A stretch of DNA of 64,000 bases. Origin: Mumia sp. zg.B17 (GTDB lineage: Bacteria > Actinomycetota > Actinomycetes > Propionibacteriales > Nocardioidaceae). Below are positions 1 to 7,614 of this stretch, in pieces; position 1 is the stretch's first letter; each line of letters opens with the position of its first letter. A model generated the notes under the pieces. That model did no database searches. It worked only from the letters and a program-made list of their open reading frames with translations, and was not told where the DNA came from. The stretch lies in NCBI RefSeq assembly GCF_019550915.1, contig NZ_JAHWCI010000008.1:248001-312000 (forward strand), in the 5' to 3' direction. A program made the translations under genes and the position numbers.

Positions 1-363
1 CTGGCGTCCTGCCCGCGCACCCACCACGCCGCCGACGACTCGCTGCTTCCCATCGGCACTCAGCACCCGCTCGCCCAGGCTCAACTCGTCGGCACGTTCG
101 AAGGTCTGGCTGTCGACCGACCAGAAGGGATGGTCCTCGGTCGTGGTGATGACCTCTCCGTCGACCTTGATGTCGGTGACGATGTCCTTGTGGACGTGGA
201 CGGCCTCGACCCGGCGTGCGGCCTGCTCGTCGGTTTGCGGATCGGATGCCATGACGCGGTCGCCGACCTTGATGTCTTCGATCGACCTGCGCGAACGGCA
301 CTCGGTTTCCTGAGCATTCGATGTCGATACGGCTGACAGCGCGCGACGGTACTCGTCCGTCAC
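1..363 (-). pseudogene. Hint (intein/pretoxin-type) domain fragment, broken and cut by window edge
   Basis: Reading the minus strand from 363 to 1 gives one open frame containing RSIEDIKVGDRVMASDP, then TTEDHPFWSVDS and ERADELSLGERVLSADG. These are hallmarks of the Hint fold (block A IxDIxxGDxV, block B TxxHPFW) found in inteins and in the pretoxin module of secreted polymorphic toxins. A Cys precedes the first block by only about five residues (ECRSRRSIEDI). Hint domains normally have about 18 residues there, including a GTxVxxxDG loop, so that piece seems deleted. The frame has a stop just upstream of 363 and lacks a convincing start. It lies one frame off from the lipoprotein segment at 360-512. 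I read the locus as a decayed lipoprotein-Hint gene. The 3' part, where a toxin or cleavage C-terminus would be, lies outside the window. Confidence 0.55.
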
Positions 364-512
364 GTGCTCTCACGCGCGGCCTCGTCGCGCTGGTCCACGG
401 CGAGGAGCCAGTCTCTGAATCCTTCTTCGACGGCGACGTACGGGTCACCGCCGCAGCCGGACATCGCGACCGCGAGAGCAACCGCCGGAACAACAACACG
501 TCCTCGTGACAC
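360..512 (-). CDS. Short lipoprotein, probably the 5' end of the broken Hint gene
   Basis: A GTG start at 512 gives a 50-residue protein: a basic N-terminus (VSRGR), a hydrophobic stretch, then the lipobox AMSGC with the lipidation Cys at residue 20, followed by an acidic helical segment (AVEEGFRDWLLAVDQRDEAARE). A purine-rich GAAGGGG lies about 10 nt upstream of the GTG. The frame stops at 360-362. Reading on in the neighbouring frame gives EHVTDEYRRALSAVS, which continues the same helical character and leads into the Hint fragment. A single lost G in a GAGGAG near 366-372 would rejoin the two. It may be translated as a tiny lipoprotein, but more likely it is the first exon-like piece of a frameshifted gene. 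Confidence 0.5.
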   Translation of the reverse strand: MSRGRVVVPAVALAVAMSGCGGDPYVAVEEGFRDWLLAVDQRDEAAREST

Positions 513-683
513 GGGCGCCCCTTCGAGATGTGCGGGAGCGTCATCGTCGCATGCACCGCAGCCTGACTCATCGAGTCCCGCGGCGCCGAGACCGGCGCAT
601 GGCGGGGCGACGTGAAGCCGACCGGCGACGTCGACCCGTTGGACGAGACGCACCGCCACGGAGCGGCGCTGGGTACTGACAGG

Positions 684-717
684 GAGGCCGTCCCCCCGGA
701 TCCGGGGGGACGGCCTC
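684..717. terminator. Perfect 34-nt inverted repeat, terminator-like
   Basis: The arms from GAGGCCGTCC to GGACGGCCTC form a perfect palindrome with no T tract, typical of actinobacterial terminators. It stands between the divergent lipoprotein fragment and the sigma-factor gene, where no complete gene ends. It may be left over from a lost gene. The rest of 513-792 holds no ORF I can support. Confidence 0.6.
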
Positions 718-792
718 TGCCGTGCAGCGGGGTTCGCGCGGCGTTTGTTTCAACGTGGCGTCACAAAGGTCGGGCCCCGGACACTTCAAGGT

Positions 793-1329
793 ATGAACGA
801 TCCCCAGGAGCGGTTCACGGAGATGTGGCACGCGGAGGCGCCTCATGTGCTCGCCTTTGCTCGCCGCCATGTCGGAGTCGAGGCTGCCCATGACGTCGTG
901 GCAGAGACCTTCATGATCGCGTGGCGCCGCTGGGACGACATCTCCGCTCCGCCGATCGCGTGGCTCCTGGTGACGGCGCGCAAGGTGATCCAGAACCGGG
1001 CTCGCGCCACCCGCCGCAGCCGGGCCCTGACGGAGCGGATCGCACTTCTTGACGGGGTCGCGTCTCACGCGACCGCTACTGCCGAGGCGGCGATCACACG
1101 ACGTGAGGCACTCGAACGACTCGCCAGGCTCGACGACCAACACCGCGAGGCGCTGCTCCTCGTCAGCTGGGACGGGCTCACGAACGATCAGGCAGCAACG
1201 GTCCTGGGCATCAAGCCCGCGGCGTTTCGTCGGCGACTCAGCCGGGCTCGTGCCGCCCTCGAACCACCGCGCACATCCGGATCGACCGACTCGGACCCCC
1301 AGCACATTCCTGCGCAGGAGCTCTCATGA
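793..1329 (+). CDS. ECF-type RNA polymerase sigma factor
   Basis: A 178-residue sigma-70 family protein. Region 2 spans about residues 10-85 (WHAEAPHVLAFARRHVG, then DVVAETFMIAWRRWDDI). Region 4 lies near residues 115-165 (LARLDDQHREALLLVSW, then TNDQAATVLGIKPAAFRRRL helix-turn-helix). There is no region 1.1 or 3, which fits group 4 (ECF). The ATG at 793 is preferred over an upstream TTG at 745 because region 2 begins directly after it. A GACACT hexamer seven nt before the ATG could be the -10 of a leaderless transcript. The stop overlaps the start of the next gene (ATGA), so the two are translationally coupled, as is usual for ECF sigma/anti-sigma pairs. The signal sensed cannot be read from the sequence. 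Confidence 0.88.
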   Translation: MNDPQERFTEMWHAEAPHVLAFARRHVGVEAAHDVVAETFMIAWRRWDDISAPPIAWLLVTARKVIQNRARATRRSRALTERIALLDGVASHATATAEAAITRREALERLARLDDQHREALLLVSWDGLTNDQAATVLGIKPAAFRRRLSRARAALEPPRTSGSTDSDPQHIPAQELS

Positions 1330-1955
1330 ACACGCTCGAACGACTCCGCCCTGAGGTCCGCCCCCTTGACGCCGAGTGGTCGGCATCGACGCTGGACGCG
1401 ATCCTGGCCAGCCGCCCCGGCACCGCCCCCGAACCGCAGGCCTGGCTCTCACGCTCACGGCGGCCGCGGCTGATGCTCGGAGCGGCCGCCGCAATCGCCG
1501 CCGCCACGATGGTCGTGGTGGTCCCCGGGCTCGGCACCACGGCGGCGTATTCCGTGCAGGAAGGAAACTCCGGCACGATCACCGTGGAAGTCCGACGACT
1601 CGAGAACGCCAACGGACTCGAGCGTGAGCTGGCGAAGCACAAGGTGACAGCAGACATCACATACCTGCCCGGCAAGCAGGTGTGCGCGCCAGGGCGGTAC
1701 GCACCAGTAGACCGACGGCTCTCCGGAATGTCGATCTCGATCGGTTCGGACGGGCTGCGCGTGACTCTCCCACCCGGCACCGTGCGCGACGGCGAGATCT
1801 TCGTCATGTCTGTCTCGGGTGAGGACGTACCGCCGCCCGCCTCTCTGCCGACCGAGGACGGCATCACCGAAGGGGGATTCAGCAGCAGGTCCGACTTCGA
1901 CGTGACCGCCGGACCGGTACGACCCTGCACCGCGGTGTCCGGCACTGGAAGTTGA
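1326..1955 (+). CDS. Single-pass membrane protein, putative partner or anti-sigma of the ECF factor
   Basis: 209 residues: a cytoplasmic N-terminus of about 48 residues (LRPEVRPLDAEWSASTLDAIL), one transmembrane helix around residues 50-72 (LMLGAAAAIAAATMVVVVPG), then an extracellular part with two cysteines (KQVCAPG, RPCTAVSG). It starts on the ATG that overlaps the sigma stop codon. The layout resembles proteins encoded with ECF factors in Streptomyces and Nocardioides. It has no HxxxCxxC zinc motif of ZAS anti-sigmas. The anti-sigma role is an inference from position and topology. Between its end and the tRNA at 2085 I see no further gene. Confidence 0.65.
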   Translation: MNTLERLRPEVRPLDAEWSASTLDAILASRPGTAPEPQAWLSRSRRPRLMLGAAAAIAAATMVVVVPGLGTTAAYSVQEGNSGTITVEVRRLENANGLERELAKHKVTADITYLPGKQVCAPGRYAPVDRRLSGMSISIGSDGLRVTLPPGTVRDGEIFVMSVSGEDVPPPASLPTEDGITEGGFSSRSDFDVTAGPVRPCTAVSGTGS

Positions 1956-2084
1956 CGAGCGGACTCGCGACGAGTTGAGAACGACTGCAATACGGTGGTC
2001 CGATGCCGAAACTGAAGGGGACCCTCACTCTACGGATGATGTCCGCATCGTGGTCCAACCCTGCCTGACCTGCAGAACACCCAG

Positions 2085-2157
2085 AGCCGGTGACAGGAGT
2101 CGAACCCGCGACATCCTCATTACAAGTGAGGCGCTCTACCAACTGAGCTACACCGGC
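2085..2157 (-). tRNA. tRNA-Thr (anticodon TGT)
   Basis: The minus strand folds as a full cloverleaf: acceptor GCCGGTG/CACCGGC, D arm GCTCAGTTGGTAGAGC, anticodon stem CCTCA/TGAGG with loop CTTGTAA giving anticodon TGT (reads ACA), and a T arm containing GGTTCGACTCC. The discriminator is T. No CCA is encoded. Confidence 0.95.
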
Positions 2158-2189
2158 AGGGCCCCGCGACCTCCGGAGCCGCGCCCATC

Positions 2190-2816
2190 CTAACTGTCGA
2201 CGCTCTCCGACCGACGCCGCGAGGTCATCCCCAGCTGGGCCAGGAGACCCACGACGAACAGCGCGATGGCTGCGGCGTACCAGGGCCATGCCGGCTCGAC
2301 GGCAGTGAACGCCCGGTTGATCTGGCGCTCGCTGATCTCACCGACCAGCAGCATCACGCCGATCACCACCAGGATGGCGCCCGACCAGGCGCTCGCGATC
2401 ACGAGCAGCAGGGATGGGAGTGACATGGCGATCGCGATCACGACGAGCACCGCGGCGACGACCAGACCCACCGTGGTGAGGACCCAGCTGTCGTCCGCGC
2501 CGAACACGGCGGCGACCGAGACGCCGAGCACGTACCCCATCGCGCCGACCCAGATCACCACGCCGAGCCAGTACCAGACGTACGCGAGGATGCCGAGCAC
2601 CAGCGCGCCGACGACCGCGGCGATCCACCCGCCGGGGGTGCCGAGCAGCTCGCCCCCGACTCGCTCCTGCACGATCTCCGCGCCGAGGAAGAAGCCGATG
2701 AACGCGCCCGCCAGGGCAATCAGTGCTCGCAGCGCGGTGCCTCCCCAGAAGACCAGGATCGCCCCGAGGCCGATCAGGATCAACGCGAGCACCGACTCGT
2801 TCACTCCAGCATCCAT
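2190..2816 (-). CDS. DUF4203/TMEM198-like multipass membrane protein
   Basis: 208 residues with about seven hydrophobic helices, beginning LALILIGLGAILVFWGGTAL and ending with a short basic tail (SRRRSESVDS). Glycine-rich helices such as ALIALAGAFIGFFLGAEIV are typical of DUF4203-like membrane proteins of unknown function. The ATG at 2816 was chosen because a TAGGCT hexamer (2824-2829, minus strand) lies seven nt upstream and no Shine-Dalgarno is seen, pointing to leaderless translation. It is transcribed divergently from the holin-like gene. Confidence 0.6.
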   Translation of the reverse strand: MDAGVNESVLALILIGLGAILVFWGGTALRALIALAGAFIGFFLGAEIVQERVGGELLGTPGGWIAAVVGALVLGILAYVWYWLGVVIWVGAMGYVLGVSVAAVFGADDSWVLTTVGLVVAAVLVVIAIAMSLPSLLLVIASAWSGAILVVIGVMLLVGEISERQINRAFTAVEPAWPWYAAAIALFVVGLLAQLGMTSRRRSESVDS

Positions 2817-2823
2817 GCCCGCG

Positions 2824-2829
2824 AGCCTA
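2824..2829 (-). promoter_or_regulatory. -10 TAGGCT of a leaderless promoter (gene ending 2190)
   Basis: TAGGCT sits seven nt before the ATG at 2816, so transcription should begin at or next to the start codon. Confidence 0.5.
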
Positions 2830-2900
2830 GGACGCCGGGCGCATGTACGCCCCGCGGAAGGGCACCTGTGTGGCATGACCGACAGAGGGGAGCACCCCAA

Positions 2901-3311
2901 ATGACACAACCTGATTCGCGGGCCGACGAGTCGATCGCCGATCTCGTCCGCGACCTGTCCGAGCAGACCTCTCGCCTCGTGCGTGACGAGATGCGCCTCG
3001 CGCAGGCCGAGCTCAAGGACAAGGGCACGAAGGCCGGCGTAGGGCTCGGAGGTTTTGGCGCCGCCGGGCTTCTCGCGCTGTACGGCCTCGCCGCCCTCTT
3101 CACCGCCATCATCGCGGCCCTGGCCCTGGTGATGGACCTGTGGCTCGCCGCACTGATCGTCGCCGTCGTGCTCTTCATCATCGCGGCCGTGCTCGCGCTG
3201 CTGGGCAAGAAGAAGCTGCAGCAGGTGGGATCACCAGTTCCCGAGCATGCCGTGGAGAACGTCAAGGCCGACATCGCCGAGGTGAAGGAGGCGCGCAACC
3301 GTGAGCACTGA
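2901..3311 (+). CDS. Phage-holin-family (Phage_holin_3_6-like) membrane protein
   Basis: 136 residues: an N-terminal amphipathic region (DESIADLVRDLSEQTSRLVRDEM) followed by two hydrophobic helices at about 55-80 and 85-105, then a charged tail. This is the common actinobacterial stress-associated 'phage holin family' protein, which is not a real prophage lysis gene. AGAGGGG lies about nine nt before the ATG. The 3' end overlaps the DUF3618 gene by 11 nt, a pairing conserved in many actinobacteria. Confidence 0.8.
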   Translation: MTQPDSRADESIADLVRDLSEQTSRLVRDEMRLAQAELKDKGTKAGVGLGGFGAAGLLALYGLAALFTAIIAALALVMDLWLAALIVAVVLFIIAAVLALLGKKKLQQVGSPVPEHAVENVKADIAEVKEARNREH

Positions 3312-3573
3312 TCCCAACGACATCCAGCGCGAGATCGAAGAGACCCGCGAAGACCTCGGCCGTACGGTTGAGCAGCTGACCGACCGCCTGGACGTCAAGA
3401 AGCAGGCCAAGGCCCGCGTCGACGAGGTCAAGTCCGAGGTGAAGTCCGAGGCGGAGCAACGGCTCGAGTACGTCAAGCAGAATGCGCGCGACAACCCGCA
3501 GCTCCCGGCGATCATCGTCGGCGGCGTGCTGCTGCTGATCGTGGCGCGGGTGTGGAGGAAGCGCCGGAGCTGA
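3301..3573 (+). CDS. DUF3618 family protein
   Basis: 90 residues beginning at a GTG inside the holin-like gene. The N-terminus DPNDIQREIEETREDLGRTV is the DUF3618 signature, followed by a lysine/glutamate-rich helix and a C-terminal hydrophobic segment (AIIVGGVLLLIVARVW) that anchors it to the membrane. It is probably a partner of the preceding membrane protein. Exact function is unknown. Confidence 0.85.
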   Translation: MSTDPNDIQREIEETREDLGRTVEQLTDRLDVKKQAKARVDEVKSEVKSEAEQRLEYVKQNARDNPQLPAIIVGGVLLLIVARVWRKRRS

Positions 3574-3620
3574 ATCTGAGGAGTCCTCCTGGTCGGGTGT
3601 CCAAAGTCACGTTCCTGGCG

Positions 3621-3626
3621 CATACT
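3621..3626 (+). promoter_or_regulatory. -10 CATACT, candidate leaderless promoter
   Basis: CATACT stands exactly six nt before the GTG at 3633. There is no Shine-Dalgarno sequence in between. Confidence 0.4.
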
Positions 3627-3632
3627 GGTGCC

Positions 3633-4829
3633 GTGGCTATTGGACGCTTGCCCAACATGGAGCGACTGGAGCGCCTGACGCGCGACCTCGAGACCCCGTA
3701 CGCGGTGGTCGACGGGGCCGCGCTCGCGCACAACACCGCCGAGCTCGTACGCCGAGCCGGCGGTGTTCCTGTGCGTGTGGCGTCGAAGTCCCTGCGTGTC
3801 CGCGAGATCCTCGACCGCACCCTCGCCCACGACGGCTACGCGGGAGTCATGTCCTACAGCCTCGACGAGTCGATCTGGCTCGCCGACGAGGGACACACGG
3901 ACCTGCTGCTCGCCTATCCCACGGTGCATCGCGCCGGCCTCCACGACCTCGTCGCGAAGGAGCACCGCTCGACAGCGATCACCGTGATGGTCGACTCGCT
4001 CGCGCACCTCGACCACATCGACGCCGTCGTGGGCACCGCCCGCCCCCGGATCCGCGTCTGCATCGACGTGGACTCGTCGCTGGAGCCGTTCCGCCGGGTG
4101 CACCTCGGTGCTCGTCGGTCGCCGATCCACAGCCCGGGTGACGCGATCGCGCTCGCCCGGGCGATCACCGCTCGGCCGGGCTACGAGCTGGTCGGCCTGA
4201 TGTTCTACGACGCGCAGATCGCCGGCCTCCCCGACAGCTCCCCCGCCGTCCGCTTCGTCAAGGTTCGCAGCGCCGCCGACATCGCCGAACGCCGCGCGCG
4301 CATCGTCGAGAGCATCCGCGAGACCACCGACCTCCGCTTCGTCAACGCCGGCGGCACCGGGAGCCTCGAGGTCATGCGCGACGACCCCTACATCACCGAG
4401 CTCACCTCGGGCTCGGGCCTGTTCATGCCGACGCTGTTCGACTCCTACGACGCCTTCGAGTCGACTCCCGCGGCGTTCTACGCGCTGTCGGTGGTCCGCA
4501 AGCCGACGCCCGACATCGCCACGCTCTTCTCCGGCGGGTACGCCGCCTCGGGTGCTGCCGGCAAGAGCCGGTTGCCCACGCCCGCCTGGCCCGAGGGTCT
4601 GTCGCTGATCGGCACCGAAGGCGCAGGAGAGGTGCAGACCCCCGTCCGTGGGCCGGTCGCCCGCAGTCTTCGGCTCGGCGACCGCGTCTTCATGCGGCAC
4701 GCGAAGGCCGGCGAGATGTGCGAGCGGTTCGACGCCGTGCACCTCGTCCACACCGAGGAGTCGACCCATGGCGCGGCGACCGTCGAGGTGCTGCCGACCT
4801 ACCGCGGCGAAGGGAAGAACTTCGGATGA
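3633..4829 (+). CDS. PLP-dependent amino acid deaminase/aldolase (DSD1/alanine racemase fold)
   Basis: About 398 residues. TPYAVVDGAALAHN, then PVRVASKSLRV with the presumed PLP-binding Lys, and an alanine-racemase-like barrel through residue 300 (LRFVNAGGTGSLE) lead to a C-terminal domain. This is the fold of D-threonine aldolase/D-serine dehydratase-like enzymes. The C-terminus carries HAKAGEMCERF, whose His and Cys match the metal site of that family. The GTG at 3633 is preferred because of the -10-like CATACT six nt upstream. An ATG at 3657 is the alternative. The stop overlaps the next gene (ATGA), so the two are coupled. The substrate is not evident. Confidence 0.78.
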   Translation: MAIGRLPNMERLERLTRDLETPYAVVDGAALAHNTAELVRRAGGVPVRVASKSLRVREILDRTLAHDGYAGVMSYSLDESIWLADEGHTDLLLAYPTVHRAGLHDLVAKEHRSTAITVMVDSLAHLDHIDAVVGTARPRIRVCIDVDSSLEPFRRVHLGARRSPIHSPGDAIALARAITARPGYELVGLMFYDAQIAGLPDSSPAVRFVKVRSAADIAERRARIVESIRETTDLRFVNAGGTGSLEVMRDDPYITELTSGSGLFMPTLFDSYDAFESTPAAFYALSVVRKPTPDIATLFSGGYAASGAAGKSRLPTPAWPEGLSLIGTEGAGEVQTPVRGPVARSLRLGDRVFMRHAKAGEMCERFDAVHLVHTEESTHGAATVEVLPTYRGEGKNFG

Positions 4830-6145
4830 CCACGACCTCCCAGCACACCGCTGCTCGCTGGACCAACTGGGGCCGCTGCGCGAGCGCGGAGCCCGCCGAC
4901 GTCGTCCGCCCGCGCTCGACCGCCGAGGTCGCCGAGGTCGTACGCTCCGCCGCCGCGCGAGGACAGCGCGTCAAGGCGGTCGGCGCCGGGCACTCGTTCA
5001 CCTCGATCGCGGCCACCGACGGCGTGATGCTTCGGATGGACCGCATCGCCGGCATCCAGCGTGTCGACCGCGGCACCGGACACGTGACCGTGGGCGCCGG
5101 CATGAGGCTCCGCGACCTCAACCGCGCGCTCGACCAGATCGGCCTCGCGCTCCCCAACATGGGCGACGTCGACCCGCAGACGGTGTCAGGCGCCACCTCC
5201 ACCGGCACCCACGGCACAGGGGCGCGACTCACCGGCATCGCGGGCGCGATCGCAGGTCTGGAGATCGTCACCGGCGACGGCACCGTCTTGACCGTGAGCC
5301 CCGACGACCACGAGCTGTTCGGCGCCGCACGCGTCGGTCTCGGCGCGCTCGGCATCATCACGTCGCTGACCTTCGCCTGCGTCCCGTCGTTCCTCCTACG
5401 CGCCCGGGAGGAGCCGATGCGTCTCCCCGACGTGGTCGCCGGGCTCGACGCGCTCGTCGAGGACAACGACCACTTCGAGTTCTACTGGTTCCCGCACACC
5501 GACCGCGCGCTGGTCAAGCGCAACAACCGTGTCCCTGAGGGCACCGAGCGTCAGCCGCTGTCCAAGGCGCGCTTCCTCATCGACGACGAGGTGCTGTCCA
5601 ACGGGCTCTTCGAGGTCGTCAACCGCATCGGGACCCATCAGCCGCGGTGGATCCCGCGGCTCAACGCGCTCTCCGGCCGCGCCCTCGGCGCCCGCGAGTA
5701 CACCGACCGGGCGCCCGCGGTCTTCATCTCTCCGCGCCGCGTGCGGTTCCGAGAGATGGAGTACGCCGTGCCGCGCGCCGCGCTGCCTGCCGTGCTGAGT
5801 GAGATCGACAGATGGGTCAACCGGTCTGGCGAGACGGTGTCGTTCCCGATCGAGGTGCGCTTCGCCGCTCCGGACGACATCTGGCTGTCGACGGGCTACG
5901 AGCGGGCCAACGCCTACGTCGCCGTCCACCAGTACCACCAGATGGACTACCGCCGCTATTTCGAGGGCGTCGAGGCGATCTTCGGCGAGCACGAGGGCCG
6001 GCCGCACTGGGGCAAGCTGCACACCCTCGAGCCCGACACGTTGCGCGCCCGCTATCCGCGCTTCGACGACTTCCGCTCCGTACGCGACCGGCTCGACCCG
6101 CAGCGGACGTTCGCCAACGCGTACCTCGACCGGGTCCTCGGCTGA
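4826..6145 (+). CDS. FAD-linked sugar-lactone oxidase (D-arabinono-1,4-lactone oxidase family)
   Basis: 439 residues. FAD-binding type 4 domain at about 20-190 (VKAVGAGHSFTSIA, ATSTGTHGTG) and an ALO C-terminal domain (HWGKLHTLE, then DPQRTFANAYLDRVLG). In this vanillyl-alcohol-oxidase superfamily the GHSFT motif contacts FAD. The C-terminal HWGK is the aldonolactone oxidase signature. AGGGAAG precedes the ATG and the start overlaps the preceding stop. The physiological substrate is unknown; pairing with a PLP aldolase/deaminase suggests one catabolic unit. Confidence 0.88.
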   Translation: MTTTSQHTAARWTNWGRCASAEPADVVRPRSTAEVAEVVRSAAARGQRVKAVGAGHSFTSIAATDGVMLRMDRIAGIQRVDRGTGHVTVGAGMRLRDLNRALDQIGLALPNMGDVDPQTVSGATSTGTHGTGARLTGIAGAIAGLEIVTGDGTVLTVSPDDHELFGAARVGLGALGIITSLTFACVPSFLLRAREEPMRLPDVVAGLDALVEDNDHFEFYWFPHTDRALVKRNNRVPEGTERQPLSKARFLIDDEVLSNGLFEVVNRIGTHQPRWIPRLNALSGRALGAREYTDRAPAVFISPRRVRFREMEYAVPRAALPAVLSEIDRWVNRSGETVSFPIEVRFAAPDDIWLSTGYERANAYVAVHQYHQMDYRRYFEGVEAIFGEHEGRPHWGKLHTLEPDTLRARYPRFDDFRSVRDRLDPQRTFANAYLDRVLG

Positions 6146-6204
6146 GGCCACACGTCGGCCGACGTCTCGCCTCGGCTGAGGCCACAGGTCGGCCGACATC
6201 TCGG
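6137..6204. repeat. Tandem 34-bp duplication with GTCGGCCGAC hairpins
   Basis: Two adjacent 34-bp units (6137-6170 and 6171-6204) differ at only three positions. The first includes the last codons and stop of the oxidase gene. Each contains an inverted repeat centred on GTCGGCCGAC (in unit 1 extended to ACGTCGGCCGACGT). The pair lies exactly between convergent genes and may act as a doubled bidirectional terminator. Confidence 0.75.
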
Positions 6205-6211
6205 GCGACGG

Positions 6212-7510
6212 TCAGCGCCTCACCTTCGCGGTTCGCGTGGACCAGACCGACGTCGACTTGTAGCCGGAGCGCTTCACAGTGACCTTCACCCGCAGCCTCT
6301 TGCCACGGTCAGCCTTCTTGAGCTTGTAGACCCGCTTCGCACCGGCCTTGCCCTTGATGGCCTTCGCACCCCGGTACCAGCGGTATGTGACCTTCGTCGG
6401 ACGTGGCGACCACGTGCCCGCGGTGACCGACACCTTCTTGCCGACCTTCGCCTTGCCCTTGACCCGCGGCTTCTTCGTGACCACGAACGTCTTCGGCTTC
6501 GGCGGCGCCGGCTTCGCCACCGCCGGTGGGTTCAGCGACGCGGGCGACCAGTGCGGCTGGGATCCACCCACGATCAGGAGTGACGGCTGCGGCGTGTCGC
6601 ACGAGCTCAGACCTCGCTTGACCCAGATGCCGTCCGGCTCCTCCCACGCGAGGCCCTGGCTGTCCGGGCTGAAGGTCGGACCGGCGAACCCCGCAGCCTC
6701 GTTCGTGTTGCACAGCGCGGTCGGCGGCGCCGGAGGCGTTCCCGTCCTCGCGTTCCCTCGGACGGTGTACCAGGCGATCTGCGTCGAGTCGCCGTACCCG
6801 CGGACGGCCGCGAGGTACTTGCCGTCTCGGCTCAGCTCCGAGTCCCCGAGATCCGTCGAGGCGGCGAACACGTCGTCGTCGTTGAACCACAGCTTCGGGG
6901 TCGTCGTGAGGTCGTGCAGCATGACGTGAGAGCCGTAGCCGCCGCCCTGCAGCGTGCGGGTGCCGCTCACCCAGGACGGGTTCCGGAAGTACGTGCTCCG
7001 CCCGGCCGACTGATACCTGCCGGCCGCGGTGTAGCCGGTCGCCGAGCGGATCCCGCAGCTCACCCCGACCGGACACTGGTACGCCGACACCGACCAGGCG
7101 ATCGTGCTGCCGTCGGGAGAGATGACGCTGTCGGGGACGCCGTCGACAGGGCTTCCCGCCGACCCGGGGAGCGGGGGCGGGTCGATCCGGTTGAGGACGA
7201 CGCCGTTCTGGCGCATCCGAACGATCGCGTAGCCCTTCGACACAGCGACGATGCCGGCGTCGGACATCGACGGGGACGAGTACGGCGAGCCGGCGGTGCC
7301 GTCCGTGGTCACCCGGTGGTGGCGCCGACCGTCGGCGGTGGAGATCCAGACGTTGTGCGCCTTGATGTAGACGAGCGTGCCGGTCGCGCCGACGGCGGCC
7401 GGGGCGACAGCGGACTGGTTCACTGCGGGCGTCGCCGAGGCCGAGGCAGGTGTTGCGGTTAACGCGCCGGCCGCCAACGCCAGGGCCGCGATCGTCGTCA
7501 GGGCACGCAT
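6212..7510 (-). CDS. Secreted TolB-like beta-propeller protein with C-terminal Ig-like repeat
   Basis: 432 residues with a Sec signal peptide (MRALTTIAALALAAGALTATPASA). Residues 45-310 contain repeated propeller-blade sequences (LVYIKAHNVWISTADG, DSVISPDGSTIAWSV, SELSRDGKYLAAV, PTFSPDSQGLAWEEPDGIWV) of the WD40/TolB type. The C-terminus is a lysine-rich Ig-like domain (KPRVKGKAKVGKKVSV, then GTWSPRPTKVTYRWYRG) common in secreted actinobacterial proteins. The ATG at 7510 follows a strong GGAGGAA seven nt upstream. It lies downstream of the two-component genes with a gap of about 100 nt. Function is unknown. Confidence 0.75.
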   Translation of the reverse strand: MRALTTIAALALAAGALTATPASASATPAVNQSAVAPAAVGATGTLVYIKAHNVWISTADGRRHHRVTTDGTAGSPYSSPSMSDAGIVAVSKGYAIVRMRQNGVVLNRIDPPPLPGSAGSPVDGVPDSVISPDGSTIAWSVSAYQCPVGVSCGIRSATGYTAAGRYQSAGRSTYFRNPSWVSGTRTLQGGGYGSHVMLHDLTTTPKLWFNDDDVFAASTDLGDSELSRDGKYLAAVRGYGDSTQIAWYTVRGNARTGTPPAPPTALCNTNEAAGFAGPTFSPDSQGLAWEEPDGIWVKRGLSSCDTPQPSLLIVGGSQPHWSPASLNPPAVAKPAPPKPKTFVVTKKPRVKGKAKVGKKVSVTAGTWSPRPTKVTYRWYRGAKAIKGKAGAKRVYKLKKADRGKRLRVKVTVKRSGYKSTSVWSTRTAKVRR

Positions 7511-7614
7511 CGTTGTTCCTCCAGGTGTGGTTGTGGGTCGGGTCCCACGATGACCCGCCGCCCACCACCGCCACATCGTCCGGTCGGAGTAGCCCTCTCC
7601 TCCTGCCGGACGGT

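Noticed and set aside
1-363. True intein in a host protein
   Set aside because: No extein sequence on either side. The lead-in is a lipoprotein segment in another frame.
2901-3311. Holin-family gene as a sign of prophage
   Set aside because: It is the common actinobacterial membrane pair with DUF3618. No lysin, integrase or structural phage genes nearby.
3231-4769. 512-codon minus-strand frame
   Set aside because: Shadow of the DUF3618 and PLP-enzyme genes. No domain visible.
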